Positions 32,277 to 44,500 of a DNA stretch of 64,000 nt are shown piece by piece; position 1 is the stretch's first letter, and each line of letters opens with the position of its first letter. A program made the position numbers and the translations under genes. Location: NCBI RefSeq assembly GCF_003576645.1, contig NC_044922.1, positions 20,864,122-20,928,121 of the forward strand, in the 5' to 3' direction. A model generated the notes under the pieces. The model had not been told where the DNA came from and searched no databases. It saw only the letters and a list, made by a program, of their open reading frames with translations. The DNA comes from Ipomoea triloba (taxonomy: Eukaryota; Streptophyta; Magnoliopsida; Solanales; Convolvulaceae).

Positions 32277-35200
32277 ATGGCTTCACAACCGATTGCCGAT
32301 GGCACCATCACCCCCGCTATCGCAGCTGTGCCACCGCCGGCGACGAACTTATCCCCAGCCAACCACCAGATTTCAATCAAACTAACATCCAGAAATTACA
32401 TCCACTGGCGTACGCAAGTAATGCCATTTCTGCGTAGCCAAGGCCTCTTAGGCTATCTCGATGGCACGGTGCCCTGTCTGCCGACGACGATTCCCGCGAC
32501 AGTGCCATCCACAGCTGCTCCGTCGCCGCCGATTCTCAACCCCGCGTACTCACCTTGGGTACAGCAGGACCAAGCGATTCTGTCGCTCCTCGTCTCCTCA
32601 CTCACCAGTGAGGTGATGTATCTAGCCGTCGGAAAGGAGACATCACGCGAGGTTTGGGATTCCATCACCGCAGCCTTCGCGTCGCAGTCTCGCACAAGGT
32701 GCCTCAGCCTACTCCGCCAATTCCATTCTCTCCGGCAAGGGAACCAGACGCCGGCAGATTATCTCGGACAGGCTCAAATGCTTGTTGAAGCCTTGTCACT
32801 GGCCGGCCGACCGCTCACTGCAGACGAGCAAATCCTATATGTTCTTCGAGGATTGCGCCTTGAGTTCCACGCAATGGCGAGCACGTTGACGGCAGCGGCG
32901 ACGCCAATGACGATTCCTCAATTAGCCGATCATCTACAGGCCCAAGAATTCCTGCATGCAGAGGAATTAGGAGGTGGCCTTGATTCCACGCTGCCGCAAT
33001 CATCGCCGACGGCGTTATGCAGGACGTGGGAGGCACAATTCCGGTGCTGGCGGTCGCCATTCGGGTTGCCGTGGCGGACGGAACTCTCGCGGTCGCGGCT
33101 CTGGGAATCCGGGTCGCGACGGTCGCGGCTCACCGCGATGTCAAATCTGCCGTAACCATGGTCACACGGCGGTTACGTGCTGGCGGCGCTATGACGATCG
33201 GCAGGTCGCGCAAGCTAACGCGGCTTTTTCTGGTGATGCCGTTAATCCCGCAGGAGTCGAATCGTGGTATCCAGATACGGGTGCCACGTCGCATGCTACA
33301 CCTGATGCGAATCTCATGGATCATTCCGAACCATATACTGGCAACGATGTCCTGAAAGTCGGAAACGGTACAGGTTTGGACATCTCTAGTGTAGGACGCA
33401 CGGTTATTCCATCTATTCCACACCCCTTAAAAATGTCAAACATTCTTCATGTCCCGTCGTTATCCCTGTCGTTACTCTCGGTTTATAAATTTACTAACGA
33501 GAATAACGTGTTTTTTGAGTTTCATAAGGATTGTTTTTTTGTGAAGGATTGCACAACACAGGTGGTGCTTCTTAAGGGGTTTACTACGGGCGGTCTTTAT
33601 CAGTTGTCCATTCCTCACGGTCACAAAGTGTTTTTCACCGCCCGAGCCTCGCCTTCAGTTTGGCATCAGCGTCTAGGTTACCCGCACAGCCAAGTCCTGC
33701 ATCGTGTTCTACCACACGTCCCGGTCACGTCTCATAAAATTGCTTCACTAGGTGTATGCTCGGCGTGTCAACTCGGCAAGTCGTCTAGATTCCCACTAGA
33801 TAGGGTTCATAATAATAGTACGGCTGTGTTAGATTTGATTTTTACGGACATATGGGGTCCGTCTCCTGTAATTTCCAATTCAGGTTTCCGTTACTTCGTG
33901 CTTTTTGTAGATGACTACTCCCGCTTTACCTGGTTTTATCCACTACATGTAAAATCTGACATATATAAAATTTTTGATTTGTTTTGGGCAATGGTAGAAC
34001 GTCGGTTTTCACGTTCTATCAAAGCCATGCAGTCCGATTTGGGCGGGGAGTATCGTCGTCTACATAATCTTTTTCAGTCATTAGGAGTTACACACTGTCA
34101 ATCATGCGCCTATACACATGAACAAAACGGAAGAGTCGAACGCCGTAATCGTCATATTGTAGAAACGGGTCTATCCTTACTTGCCCAAAGCTCAACACCC
34201 TTAAAATTTTGGGATTGTGCTTTCGAGTCAGCTACGTTTCTTATTAACTGCTTACCCTTGTCAGCTATAAACTTCTAGACCCCTTATTCCAAAGTATACA
34301 ACACTCCACCACCCTATACATTTTTCCGTGTCTTCGGTTGTCGCTGTTATCCATATCTCCGCCCCTACAACCGTAATAAAATAAAGTATAGGTCTGCACC
34401 CTGTGTTTTCCTAGGTTACCCGGTCAATTATAGGGGATACCGTTGCATGGACCTACTCACTGGAAAAATCTATACCTGTCGCCATGTCCGTTTTGATGAA
34501 ACTGTCTTTCCTTTTCAAGATATCTTACAGGACTCACCTCCGTCCCAAACTCAGGATTTACCATGGGCAACTGCACCGATCAATACTAATGCACCCGCTC
34601 CATCTTTGATATTGACTCCGGTTTCAGCTTCATTTGGGACTCAATATGTTCCAACTTCATCATCTAGAACACAAACTGACTCTAATATATCAGCTTCAGC
34701 TCCGAGTGATCAAGCTACAACCAGTCAGGATCCCTCTAATCCGAAAACAGCGGCAGGTCATGCAATGCGCACAAGTACAAAAACTCGGGGAACCGGAGAA
34801 TAGTTTTATGCTTTGACTGCAACTACTGATCCGACCTGCTACACACAGGCTGTGAAACACCTGCATTGGAGGGATGCTATGGATCAGGAGTTCAATGCAT
34901 TACTGCACAACAACACGTGGAAGCTTGTACCTGCAACTCCGCTGATGAATATAATTGGGTGTAAATGGGTGTATCGCACCAAACGAAAAGCAGATGGTAC
35001 CATTGAACGGTATAAAGCACGGCTAGTCGCAAAAGGCTTTAATCAGGTTGCAGGAGAGGACTTCTTCGATACATTCAGTCCCGTGGTAAAACCGACGACT
35101 GTCAGACTTCTGTTTTCGCTAGCTGTCACGCATTCTTGGGTTCTACGTAAGCTAGATGTTCATAACGCCTTTCTAAACGGTCACCTACCAGAAACAGTCT

Positions 35201-36363
35201 ACATGAAGCAACCTCCGGGCTATGAGGACCCGCTGCATCCGGGTTATCTATGACATCTACAGCGCTCATTGTACTGTTTGAAGCAAGCTCCTCGTGCCTG
35301 GTTTAAGCGACTTCACGACTTTTTGGTTTCTGCCGGTTTTTCCTCGTCCAAGACGGATGTCTCTCTGTTTTACTTTGCAGCAGGAGAATCCCGGGTCTAT
35401 CTACTTGTTTATGTGGATGATATCATTATGATGGGAAATGATGCGGCATTAGTAGAATCTCTTCTGCGTCGGCTTGCGTCTGTTTTCAAAATTCGTGATC
35501 TCGGGACTCCTGGTTTCTTCCTTCTTATTGAGACTCTGGGGTCTGACGACGGTTTCTTATTATCACAAAAGAGGTACATGCAAGATATCCTTGCTCGGGC
35601 GGGCATGACTGATTGCAAACCATTAGCTACTCCAGTAGCTGTCACTCAATATACTACGCCCTCTCTCGAACCCTTCGATAATCCTACACAGTATCGTCGT
35701 ATTGCGGGTGCCTTGCAGTATCTGACCATTACTCGTCCTGATTTGGCCTATTCAGTTAATTGGCTCTGTCAATTTATGCACTCACCGACAGCTGAGCATT
35801 GGGGTTTACTGAAGCGGGTATTACGATATGTTAAAGGTACTCTCGATATGGGTCTCCGTATCAAGAAGTCGTCACACTCCACGTTGCATGGGTACTCTGA
35901 TTCCGACTGGGCTGGTTGCCCGCTAGACAGAAAATCCACCAGCGGCTATGCAGTCTTTTTTGGCTCGAATTTGATTTCTTGGGTTTCCAGGAAGCAGCGC
36001 ACAGTTGCTAGGTCCTCCACAGAAGCTAAGTACAAGGGTCTCGCTGATGTGGCTGCAGAGGTCACGTGGGTTGTTTCTCTACTTCGCGAGTTGCGGCTAC
36101 ACACCGGCCAGCCTTCTACGCTATGGTGTGACAACTTAGGTGCAACCTATATGGCTGCGAATCCAGTATTTCATGCCCGGACCAAACACGTTGAGGTTGA
36201 CTATCATTTTGTCCGCGATAAGATTGCTTCGGGAGACTTAACTGTCTCTTTTGTCTCCACTCAAGACCAGCTTGCAGATATCTTCACCAAACCGCTGCCT
36301 GCTATGCGATTTCAGACTCTCCGATCCAAGCTCAATGTTGTTTCCTCTCAACCTTGTGCTTGA
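32277..36363 (+). pseudogene. copia gag-pol, one frameshift and three premature stops
   Basis: Starts MASQPIADGTITP. The gag part has a UBN2-like domain (YIHWRTQVMPFL, VWDSITAAFAS, PADYLGQAQML). A frameshift lies near 32965-33010. In the new frame follow a zinc knuckle (CQICRNHGHTAVTC), protease (WYPDTGATSH), an integrase with the HHCC finger (CSACQLGKS) and FTDIWGP, RT with YVDDIIM, and RNase H ending in LADIFTKPL. In-frame stops are at 34276 (TAG), 34801 (TAG) and 35251 (TGA). Each is compatible with a C-to-T change of CAG or CGA, as expected from deamination of methylated cytosine. The element cannot make a full polyprotein, yet the LTRs are almost identical, so the copy may have moved in trans or decayed very recently. 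Confidence 0.93.
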
Positions 36364-36370
36364 GGGGGCG

Positions 36371-36538
36371 TGTTAACCATGTCACATGTTGCACTCTTAT
36401 ATTTAATATTTGTATTATTATTAGTTAGTTATTAGTCAACAGTTAGTACCTATAGTTTAGGAGAGTCTGATGCCAGCTCTCGTATAGGTATACTATCTCT
36501 GTGTAATTCAGTTGTTGAATAATCAATCAACGTTCATC
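36371..36538 (+). repeat. 3' LTR of copia element
   Basis: Same length as the 5' LTR with one visible base difference. Preceded by the polypurine tract. Confidence 0.93.
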
Positions 36539-36827
36539 CGCACATGGGAATCGGAATCGGAATGGGTATCAAATACTTGGTAATGGTAATGGGTTTTGGT
36601 GAAAGTATTTAGCATGTTTGGTAGTTGGGTGGAATGAGAATGATTATTAATAGTTGAGGAAGAAATGAGGAAGGAAGATGAAACCCTTATTTAATAAGGG
36701 TATGGGTTTTCTCATTAATGGGGTATTCCAAACACATAGTAACATTCACAAAACCTATCAACCAAACACAAACAATCACTTTCATACCTATTTCTTATGC
36801 CTAAACCCACCAACCAAACACATCCTT

Positions 36828-37559
36828 ATATACTAATGCAAACCCAATTCCCTTTACTAATGTAGTATATATCAAATAATGTACCTTCAGTACAAAAATA
36901 ATGTACTCTAAAATAATGTATCTTCAGTACAAAAATAATGTACTTTTTATTTTTGGTCCACACAGCTGTGTAGACCATGGTCCATGCAATAATGATTGCT
37001 AAACCCACCAACCAAACACACCCTTAGTCTTTTACAAATTATTCTAATGATAAGAGAATTACAATTTAATATGGAGGTACTAAGATTTTGAGTATTATCA
37101 AAATCTATTAAATATATATAATTCCTAACAACTACTCTACATTCTTTGTAGCAGTAATAAGATTCTTGCAGCATTGACACCATGAACATTTGCCACGGGG
37201 TTAGAGTATGCTTATTTCGTTCTCAATTCTCATATGTACCTGGATTAGACTTCTCATTGAACTTGACAAATTAAGTTTGGATAGATTTACCGTTAGGCTG
37301 AAACCATTTCCTATGGCCATACTAATCATACCAATCAATTAAAATTATGTAAAATAGTTCATAACAAAAAATATCATTTGAGTTGCACTGTTGCAGCCAC
37401 GTGTCCATTAAATTTTGCTAAAATTCCAACATTTATATTTTTTTTTTTGTCTTGCAAAAGGATGATTGAGTATGGTGCTTGGAGGCATAAATATCCATTG
37501 AAGAATTAGGTAAAGTGGAATGGCGGAGTTTACTTACATACTGCGTAGATATTTGTGTA
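36828..37559. other. Intergenic with small repeats
   Basis: cttcagtacaaaaataatgt is repeated near 36886 and 36921. The tgtgtagaccatggtccat word at 36968-36986 relates to other termini in the window. A second ccaccaaccaaacacaccct end lies at 37006-37025. No gene recognised. Confidence 0.45.
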
Positions 37560-37700
37560 CGAGGACTCTGTTATATGTGTACGAGGACTCTGTTATATTA
37601 AACAGATAGAGTCAACAGTTGCCTCTACTGAGACTCGAACCCAATAATGGGAGTGTTAAATGGGACACCGGGTGCCACTAGACCACAAGGTCTTTAGCTG
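37560..37700 (-). mobile_element. tRNA-derived SINE, best-conserved promoter boxes
   Basis: Reading the minus strand: aagaccttgtggtctagtgg (A box tggtctagtgg), then caccgggtgcc region complement, cactcccattattgggttcg (B box gggttcgagtctc), and a tail containing ataacagagtcctcg. At its 3' side the 22-bp unit gtgtacgaggactctgttat(at) is present twice in tandem (37555-37576 and 37577-37598). It belongs to the same family as 6150-6317 and 26424-26576. Confidence 0.8.
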
Positions 37701-38803
37701 CTCTAATTTAAATGCACAAATTTTATGTTCTCTTATTTTTTTTTATTTTTTTAATTATTTTTTTTTATGAAAGAAACCTTTGAGATCATATACCATCCTT
37801 GTGGAAACCAATGATTGGATGGAGCAGATTGCGAATTCTAAAAATTTATAAGCATCGATCCATGTGTCAGGACTCAAGAATCTCTTAGTTTAATTTCTCA
37901 TTATTTAAAATGGTCTCTCAATTTTACAAGATATGTGTTAGTGGAGTAGGGTCTGAATGTTACATTGCACGTAAATAGCCTAATTGTTGTCTATAAAGTT
38001 ACTTGCTACCCAAGAGGGGTTTGAACTTTATTTGTCCTTTCAACCACTAGTCTATGTTCTGGGACAATCTCTCATTATTTAAACACAATCGATAAGTATG
38101 CATATATTTATTTAATGAAAAATGCTTAAAATACTTTCAATAAAGCAAAATTTCATGTAGTGTAACATATTTTAATTGATAATAGTTATTAAATTAACGA
38201 GTCTAGCTTTTTTATTTGATAATTAATCAATTAATTAAAACATGTTACATCATAAAAGTTTTTCTTGTTAAAAGTATCTATGGTGTTAGTCCTATTTAGC
38301 ACTCCAAGCATAACTTTTCATATAGTTTTAAAAAATGTAGCAATACCACTACTATCTACTATCATGCCAAAGTGCAAATTAAAATATATACATAAAGAAA
38401 TAAAAGTTAAGAATAAACTAAAATATTTAAGAAGTAAAATAAGAGTGTACTACTTCTTTTTTTTTTTTTTTTGATGCAGTAGCAATAAATAACTGAAAAA
38501 ATTAATACATATTTATACAAATCTAGTCGTGCCCACAAATCCACAATATCTGTAAAAATAACAGGATTATGGATCCATTTGGAAATCAAGAAAATGACTT
38601 CTCGAAGTCATTTTTGAATTTTTTAGTGTTTGAGTACTCAAGAAAAATGAAGTCTAACGAAAATAATATTTATTCTGGTCAACGAAAAAAAAGCTCAATT
38701 TAGCGAAAAATATCTTCCTAATTTTTTAGTCGAAAGACATTTTCAGAATTCTTTAATTTTCAATATCTTTCTTCATTGTCTTATTTTTTTTAGTTAATTT
38801 CCA

Positions 38804-38804
<1 letters not shown>
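37701..38804. other. Intergenic, no gene seen
   Basis: AT-rich. A T-run lies at 38457-38473. Sequence near 38585-38760 (gacttctcgaagtcattttt, cgaaagacattttcagaatt) resembles the possible MITE at 27559-27806. No gene recognised. Confidence 0.45.

Positions 38805-38877
<73 letters not shown>
38805..38877. repeat. (AAT)n(ATT)n self-complementary microsatellite
   Basis: About fourteen AAT units switch directly to about ten ATT units. The array is therefore an inverted repeat with no spacer. Confidence 0.95.
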
Positions 38878-40015
38878 GTAAGTTACTCGTGCGATGCACC
38901 GACTAAAGATTTAAAATATTATAATTATGTTATGTTATTAAAAATTATTAATGTTATTAAATTTTATATATAAAAAGGAAATATGAGATTTATTCATTTA
39001 TAAAATTTTATTATTTAATAATTATGTTGATTTGCTACAATGAAGTTATGAACATAATTATTTGTAATTAAAATAAGAATTGATATTTAAGGTGGGTAAT
39101 TACTACAAAAAATAAACTATATAAGTTTAATACAAAGTATATTATTTGGTTGCATGATTTATATAGTGGTATTGAAATTCATTAGATAAGAAATATATTA
39201 TGAAAACTTTAAAAATAGGTTAATCAAAAGAGAAAAATGAGGTAAAACTAATTTGTGGAATAGTCTATTAAAAGGTAATAAATTACGGTAATAAAAGGCG
39301 ACAAAATGACCTAATATATGTAGTAATTTGTCTAATTATTGAATTAATTAGCGTATATAAAAATAGACTATATATTAAAATGTGTGAAATTGAGAAATAA
39401 TATAAACTTTTAAAATAGGTTAATCAATGGAGAAAACGGTGTGTATACTAACATGTAGTACTTAATTACCTTATATAAAAGTAGCATATTAAAAGATAAT
39501 AAATTATGAAGATAAAATGTGAGAAAATAGTAATACTATTAATTGTAGGTAAAAAAATTATGGTAATAAAAGGTGATAAAATGGCTTAATTATATTAGTA
39601 ATATATGTATAGTAATTTGTAGTGTAAACTTTGGTTGCTGAGTGTAAGCCTAAAGATATAGAATTGATATGAATAAGATATTATTTCGGATACTAATATG
39701 TGGTTTTTTGGATTTTGTGACTAAACAGTGAAAATGGTGTAATAATATTAAATTAATTAAATTATACTAAAATCCATTCAATTAATTCCCTAATTAGAAA
39801 AATAATAATTCTTTAATTGTACTAAAATCTATTAAACTAATTCCTTAATTTTAGAAAATAGTAATAACTATATAGTAATATGAATAATTATTAGCTTAAT
39901 TAGAATAATAATTATTAGTGTACTAATTTGACCATTATTAAGTTTATTACAATTATTAATTCCTTAATTCTAGCAAAACAAGAATTCCTTAATTATACTA
40001 AAATCTATTCAATTA
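38878..40015. other. AT-rich spacer with a recurring phrase
   Basis: The phrase gtaataaa(a)aggtgataaaatgg or a close variant recurs near 39285, 39495 and 39560, together with tgaaattgagaaataatataa-like words. It begins taagttactcgtgcgatgca, similar to ccattcgtgcaatgcgcgtt near 4832. It may be an old transposon with no coding remnants. Confidence 0.45.
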
Positions 40016-41263
40016 ATTTCGGTTATTAAGACTCACTGTGAAATTTTAACTTTTCACAAGAACAAACCCTTGTGGAGGTTGAACTTGATAAAAGATAAAC
40101 ACAACGGATAAATAAAGCTTTGATGGATATTAAGATCACTTTGCACGAGTTTTTATCTAACGAAAATTAGGTTTTTCTTTGGCATGCAATGCAGTACGTA
40201 AAATAAAAGAGAGAGAAGAGTTTTTATAGTGGTTCGACTGTTAACGAAGCCTACTCCACTCTTCTTCACAACTTGTGAAGGATTGCACTATTGTCTCCTT
40301 AATAGTACAATATTTCCTCTACAACGTGCTCATTTGATCACCAAGCCCGGCAGTCATGTCTCTTTAGGTTTTTCAACTCCTTCAAAGTTTACTCTGCCTC
40401 TTTATACTTCTCGAAAGTAGAGATTGGTTGGTATGGTTGAAAGTATTTCTCCAACTTGGGAATCTTGTGTTGAACTTCTTGATTCAGCACTTGAACTTCA
40501 CAAGATCACCTTTTAAAAAACAAGATTGAGATTATAAGCTTTTGAATATTTTTGCACACTGAAAATTTTGCTTGCTAATGCTTTTTTGCTTTTTCCAACG
40601 CCGTCCAAATGAGGAGGACCAAGGGTATTTAAAAGTGTGAATATTCAGATCCGTTGGAGGGAATCTGAAATTCAAAATCCTATTAACTAGTTTGTAATAT
40701 CCAATGGGTAAAGTAAGACCTTTTGAGAATGTCAATACTTTCTAGCCGTTTGTCCACTTTTATGCAAATACAATTTGTCTTTTGTCTCATACAAAGAAAC
40801 AATCATTTAATGCTCCTTGGGATCATCATCTAAGATCCGTTTGACATTCAGGTTATACCCAACCTCAAAGCTATGGATAGGACAAATATTAGAGAATGTC
40901 TAATGCCTTGGGTACTTGTGAGAATGATTGACTTTAGCATTCTCCTATCATCTCATCGAATCAATCATCTTGATTGTTCGGTCTTCAACAATTCGGCCCT
41001 TCTATTCTTCGACCTTATACTTCTACAGTCTTTGCTTCTTCAATCTTCAGGTCTTCAGTCTTTAAGTCTTCGGCTTGAAGTCTTCGATCGTGAGCTCTGA
41101 TCGGAATGACTGAGAGTTACTATTGAAAAGTTAAGGATTCGTTTAAAGACGAGTTCTAAGACAAGGATTCGTCTTTGTAAAGAACAAAAGACAAAGTAAA
41201 GGATTTGGGGGGTCTCCTCGGGTCTTTGGTATCATCAAAATCAATGGTTCGGGGTTCCTAACA
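40016..41263 (-). repeat. 3' LTR of the Sirevirus-like element (end truncated)
   Basis: Homologous to 57761-59051 and to 59124-60418. Its plus-strand left end lacks the tgttggtccc terminus and about 50 bases including the G run seen in the other copies; only cggttat remains before agactcac. The plus-strand right end is cctaaca. Frames within it (for example 40229-40420) recur in the other LTR and are not genes. Confidence 0.88.
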
Positions 41264-41500
41264 ATTTTTCCCTTTTTGATGATGCCAACACCTATACTCG
41301 AACCATTTGGCTACTTGTATCCAAGAAAGGATTTTTATTAACATAGCCGAATAGTGGAGTTTAACAACTCATAAACGAGGAATTAAGAATACTAGATAAA
41401 ACACACACACGCATGAACCCTAAAAACTTGTCTTTTATTTAATCAAAATATGCAAACATTACAAAATATAGCAATTCAGAAAATAAAGGAGGACTGAAAA

Positions 41501-44500
41501 TCATATTTTCTCCTCATCTTTGCTGGTCTTCTTCATGTTCAGTCTTTCCAGATTTTCCGCATCCCATAGATTGAGCATGTCATTGATTTCTTTCCTCGCT
41601 TTAAGTACATCCAAGCCTTCAATCTTGTACGAATACTTGTTGTTGATTTTAAGCATGAGATAGTTTTGAGTCGCTTCGCCAAGATTCTTTCCTAAGATGA
41701 TTCGCCTCTTCCACCATTTGATCAGCTCAGGTGCAGTCATTCCATCCAGGAAACTTTGGCCAGTTGCAGTCATGATCTATATAATTCCTTTCATCTTAAA
41801 ATCATCTTTGTCATTGATATGAATGTTGTTTGCACTTTCAAGCTTTTGGACGAATTCTTCAAACATTCTTTGTCCTTTTTGCTGCTCCTGGAAGATCAAT
41901 TCATCTTTCTTTTTTTTTTCTCGAAGATTCGTTCATTTTGATTTTTAATGAATTCGACTCTGTCCTTTACCGATTTTTCTTTCCAGAAGGGTGGGATGTT
42001 GCAGTCTTTGTACCATTTTCCATTCCTTTCTTCATATGGGACATAGTCGAGCAGCCGTCCATCATGTGCTCGAGTGGTTTCTTTCTTCGTCTTTTTCGGT
42101 GCTTGACTTCTAGAGGGTTGTTTCTGTGTTCTTTTTGTGGGTGATGGTGAGGGAGATGGAATAGGTCTAAGGGCTAAGAAATCTTCTCTAGTTTGCCCAC
42201 CACCACTCCCTAGTCCATGACCATCATTATGATCAATGCTTCGGATTACAATTTCCTTACAAGTGCTCTTTTCCCCCTTGTTGGCATCATTCGCATCCAT
42301 CAAACAATCAATCTTGTCACTTAGACGATTGACGCACACTTGAACCTCCCTAAGTTTCCATTCGTACTCAAACAGATAAGTGCCTATCTGGTTCTGGTTG
42401 CCAGTGACATATTCTAGCTTCGTGCAGGAGAGATAAAGTCGTTCCTTGATGAATGCATGCTTCGTGACTAATTCGTGTTGAATTTTCTTGATTTCGGCCA
42501 ATGACTCTTTCAAGGATTCGAGGGAGACCGAGTTCTCAGAGAAAGCTCTGTCAACCTTTTGCTCAAGAGTAGTTATTCTGGCATTATTAGGAGATTTAGA
42601 TGCCTTCTTCTTTTGCCTCTTTAGATCCTTTTTGATTTTAGTGATAGACTCGTTGATAGATTTGAATTGAGTGTCTTGAGTCTTCGCTATGCCCTGTATA
42701 GCAGTCATCAAAGAAGAAAAGGCAGAAAAAATATCAACAATTACCTCAGTTGATCGACTTGAGGCTTCAGCCAGGTCAGCATGACTCTCACTAGGAGGTG
42801 CTTCCAGATTTCCACCTTGTACCAAAGCGAGATCATGATGATCAGCAGTGCCAACTGGGTTGTCTTCGCTAATCTCTTTCTGTAAGGGAGAACCCTTATG
42901 ACTGGCGCTACAAGATGCTTCCATGTTTTCATCTTGAGTGTAGTTAGACTACAACTTCACTTCCACAACAACAAGATTCAAGGAGGAGGTGATCAGATTT
43001 TCATCAATTAAGTGGGTTAAGTCGTCGTGATTCGCACCACGAGACGCTTCCAAGTCTTCGTCTCGGGCTGAATTCGGACTTAACACGACAGTATTCTCCA
43101 ATGATTCGGCGTCAATGGCATCTCCTTGAGATTCATCTTGATTAATAATCTCGGTATTTCCATTCCTCGGACTATCTTCCTTTTCATCATGAGGCTGGTT
43201 GCAACTTTCCTCTCTGCCATCATTTTGATCATCCGAGTTGTTTGAGCTTGACGAGTCCGAAGAATTACCAGAGTTATCATCCTTGTCGCATCTGCAGGAA
43301 GAGGGATGGGATTTCCTGAAGGATCATCATTGTCATCCTTCTTTCCTCAAGGAGTTAAATCATCTTTACATTTGTAACCAAGTTCCAAAAGAGATTTGTC
43401 CTCGGCAACAACTGTTGTGTCTTCGGGCTGATGACTTGGTCCAACACCCGAACGTTGATCTCTTATCTTAGATTGAGCCCTTGAGATATTGTGGATTTTA
43501 GCAATGTGCATATCTTCAACCATTTGGCGCTCTCGAGGGGTTTGATGGCCTATATTGAGATCCACAGTCTTTCCATAACGAACGGTTCGACCTTTCAGCT
43601 TTTCAGCATATACTCGATTTATCTCCTTAGGTCGAGTGGCTTTGAAGACTGATTGTGTACCCATCCAATCGAGTGCCTACTCCTCTTCTTCAGCCATTTC
43701 ACTGATGGTTCCAGCAATGACTCGCAGGCTGGACATTCGCCATTCTTGCCAACTGTACACTCTGGCAAGTTCTCGGCGGAGAATTTCTTCATGTGAAGGC
43801 ATGTCAGGGTAGGCTTCGGCTTGAGCACCAAGGTTTTCAGTTATCTCTTCATGAGCTAACTGTTGAGCTAATGCAGCATCAGCATTAACTTGATGAGTGA
43901 TATCATCAGATGGGGCCTCAACCTCCCTTGATATTTCGGATAGTGGTAGGAATGTCTTCGGTGAATGGTTCCTGGATTTCTTCAATACGAATTGAAGAGG
44001 AAGATGTAGTTAAAAAAGGAAGTTGAAAGTTTGACCTTTCAAATGATGAAAACACTAAACTGGCCATCATTGGATGCAAATTTTCGGCAATTCTTCTTCT
44101 AATGTGTTCAGGTACATCTTTACGAAGGACTCGTCCTCGGCCATCTACTTCCCCTCAGACTCCTCTTCTACCCAGGTAGAGCTCGAATCAGAGTTATCAT
44201 AAGTTTGGACTGGGTGAGATTGAATAGCAAGAGCTAAACTGTTCTGAGCATCAGAAATATGAGGCTCGGATAACGAAGGCTCAACTACCACTGGCTCGGG
44301 TGTGACTTCAGGTACCGAAGGCTCAGTATTCATTGGCTCTGGACCAGAGGGTTTTGATGGAGATGTCTTCGGCTTCATAAACCTAGTGAGAGGCAACTGG
44401 TCGTCCTCATCACTATCCTCTTGATCAATATTCAACGGAGGAGGTAGAACTCTTGAATTGTCATCAATAAGAGTTCGCCCTTGTTCCTCAACTGTTGGTA

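Larger units (their letters stand above)
32057..36538 (+). mobile_element. Ty1-copia LTR retrotransposon (about 4.5 kb, inactive)
   Basis: It has 168-bp direct LTRs at both ends, a primer-binding site TGGTATCAG (32225-32233, initiator tRNA-Met type) immediately after the 5' LTR, and a purine-rich tract (ttgagggggcg, 36360-36370) before the 3' LTR. Flanking five bases are tgcac and cgcac, a target duplication with one mismatch. The internal order is gag, protease, integrase, RT, RNase H, the copia arrangement. The short LTRs and gag (ISIKLTSRNYIHW) fit an Ale/Retrofit-like lineage, which I infer rather than prove. Confidence 0.95.
32036..36827. mobile_element. MITE split by a copia insertion
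   Basis: Left tagggtgcgtttggttt (32037-32053) and right aacccaccaaccaaacacat (near 36804-36823) are inverted termini. The sequence after the copia element (gggaatcggaatcggaatgg, then ggaatgagaatgattatta) is the MITE interior. The copia element 32057-36538 lies inside it. A second similar right end occurs at 37004-37028 (aaacacacccttag), so the right boundary is uncertain. Confidence 0.55.

Noticed and set aside
40229..40420. 63-codon frame repeated at 58015-58206
   Set aside because: Identical because both lie in the LTRs of one element; no evidence of a separate gene.
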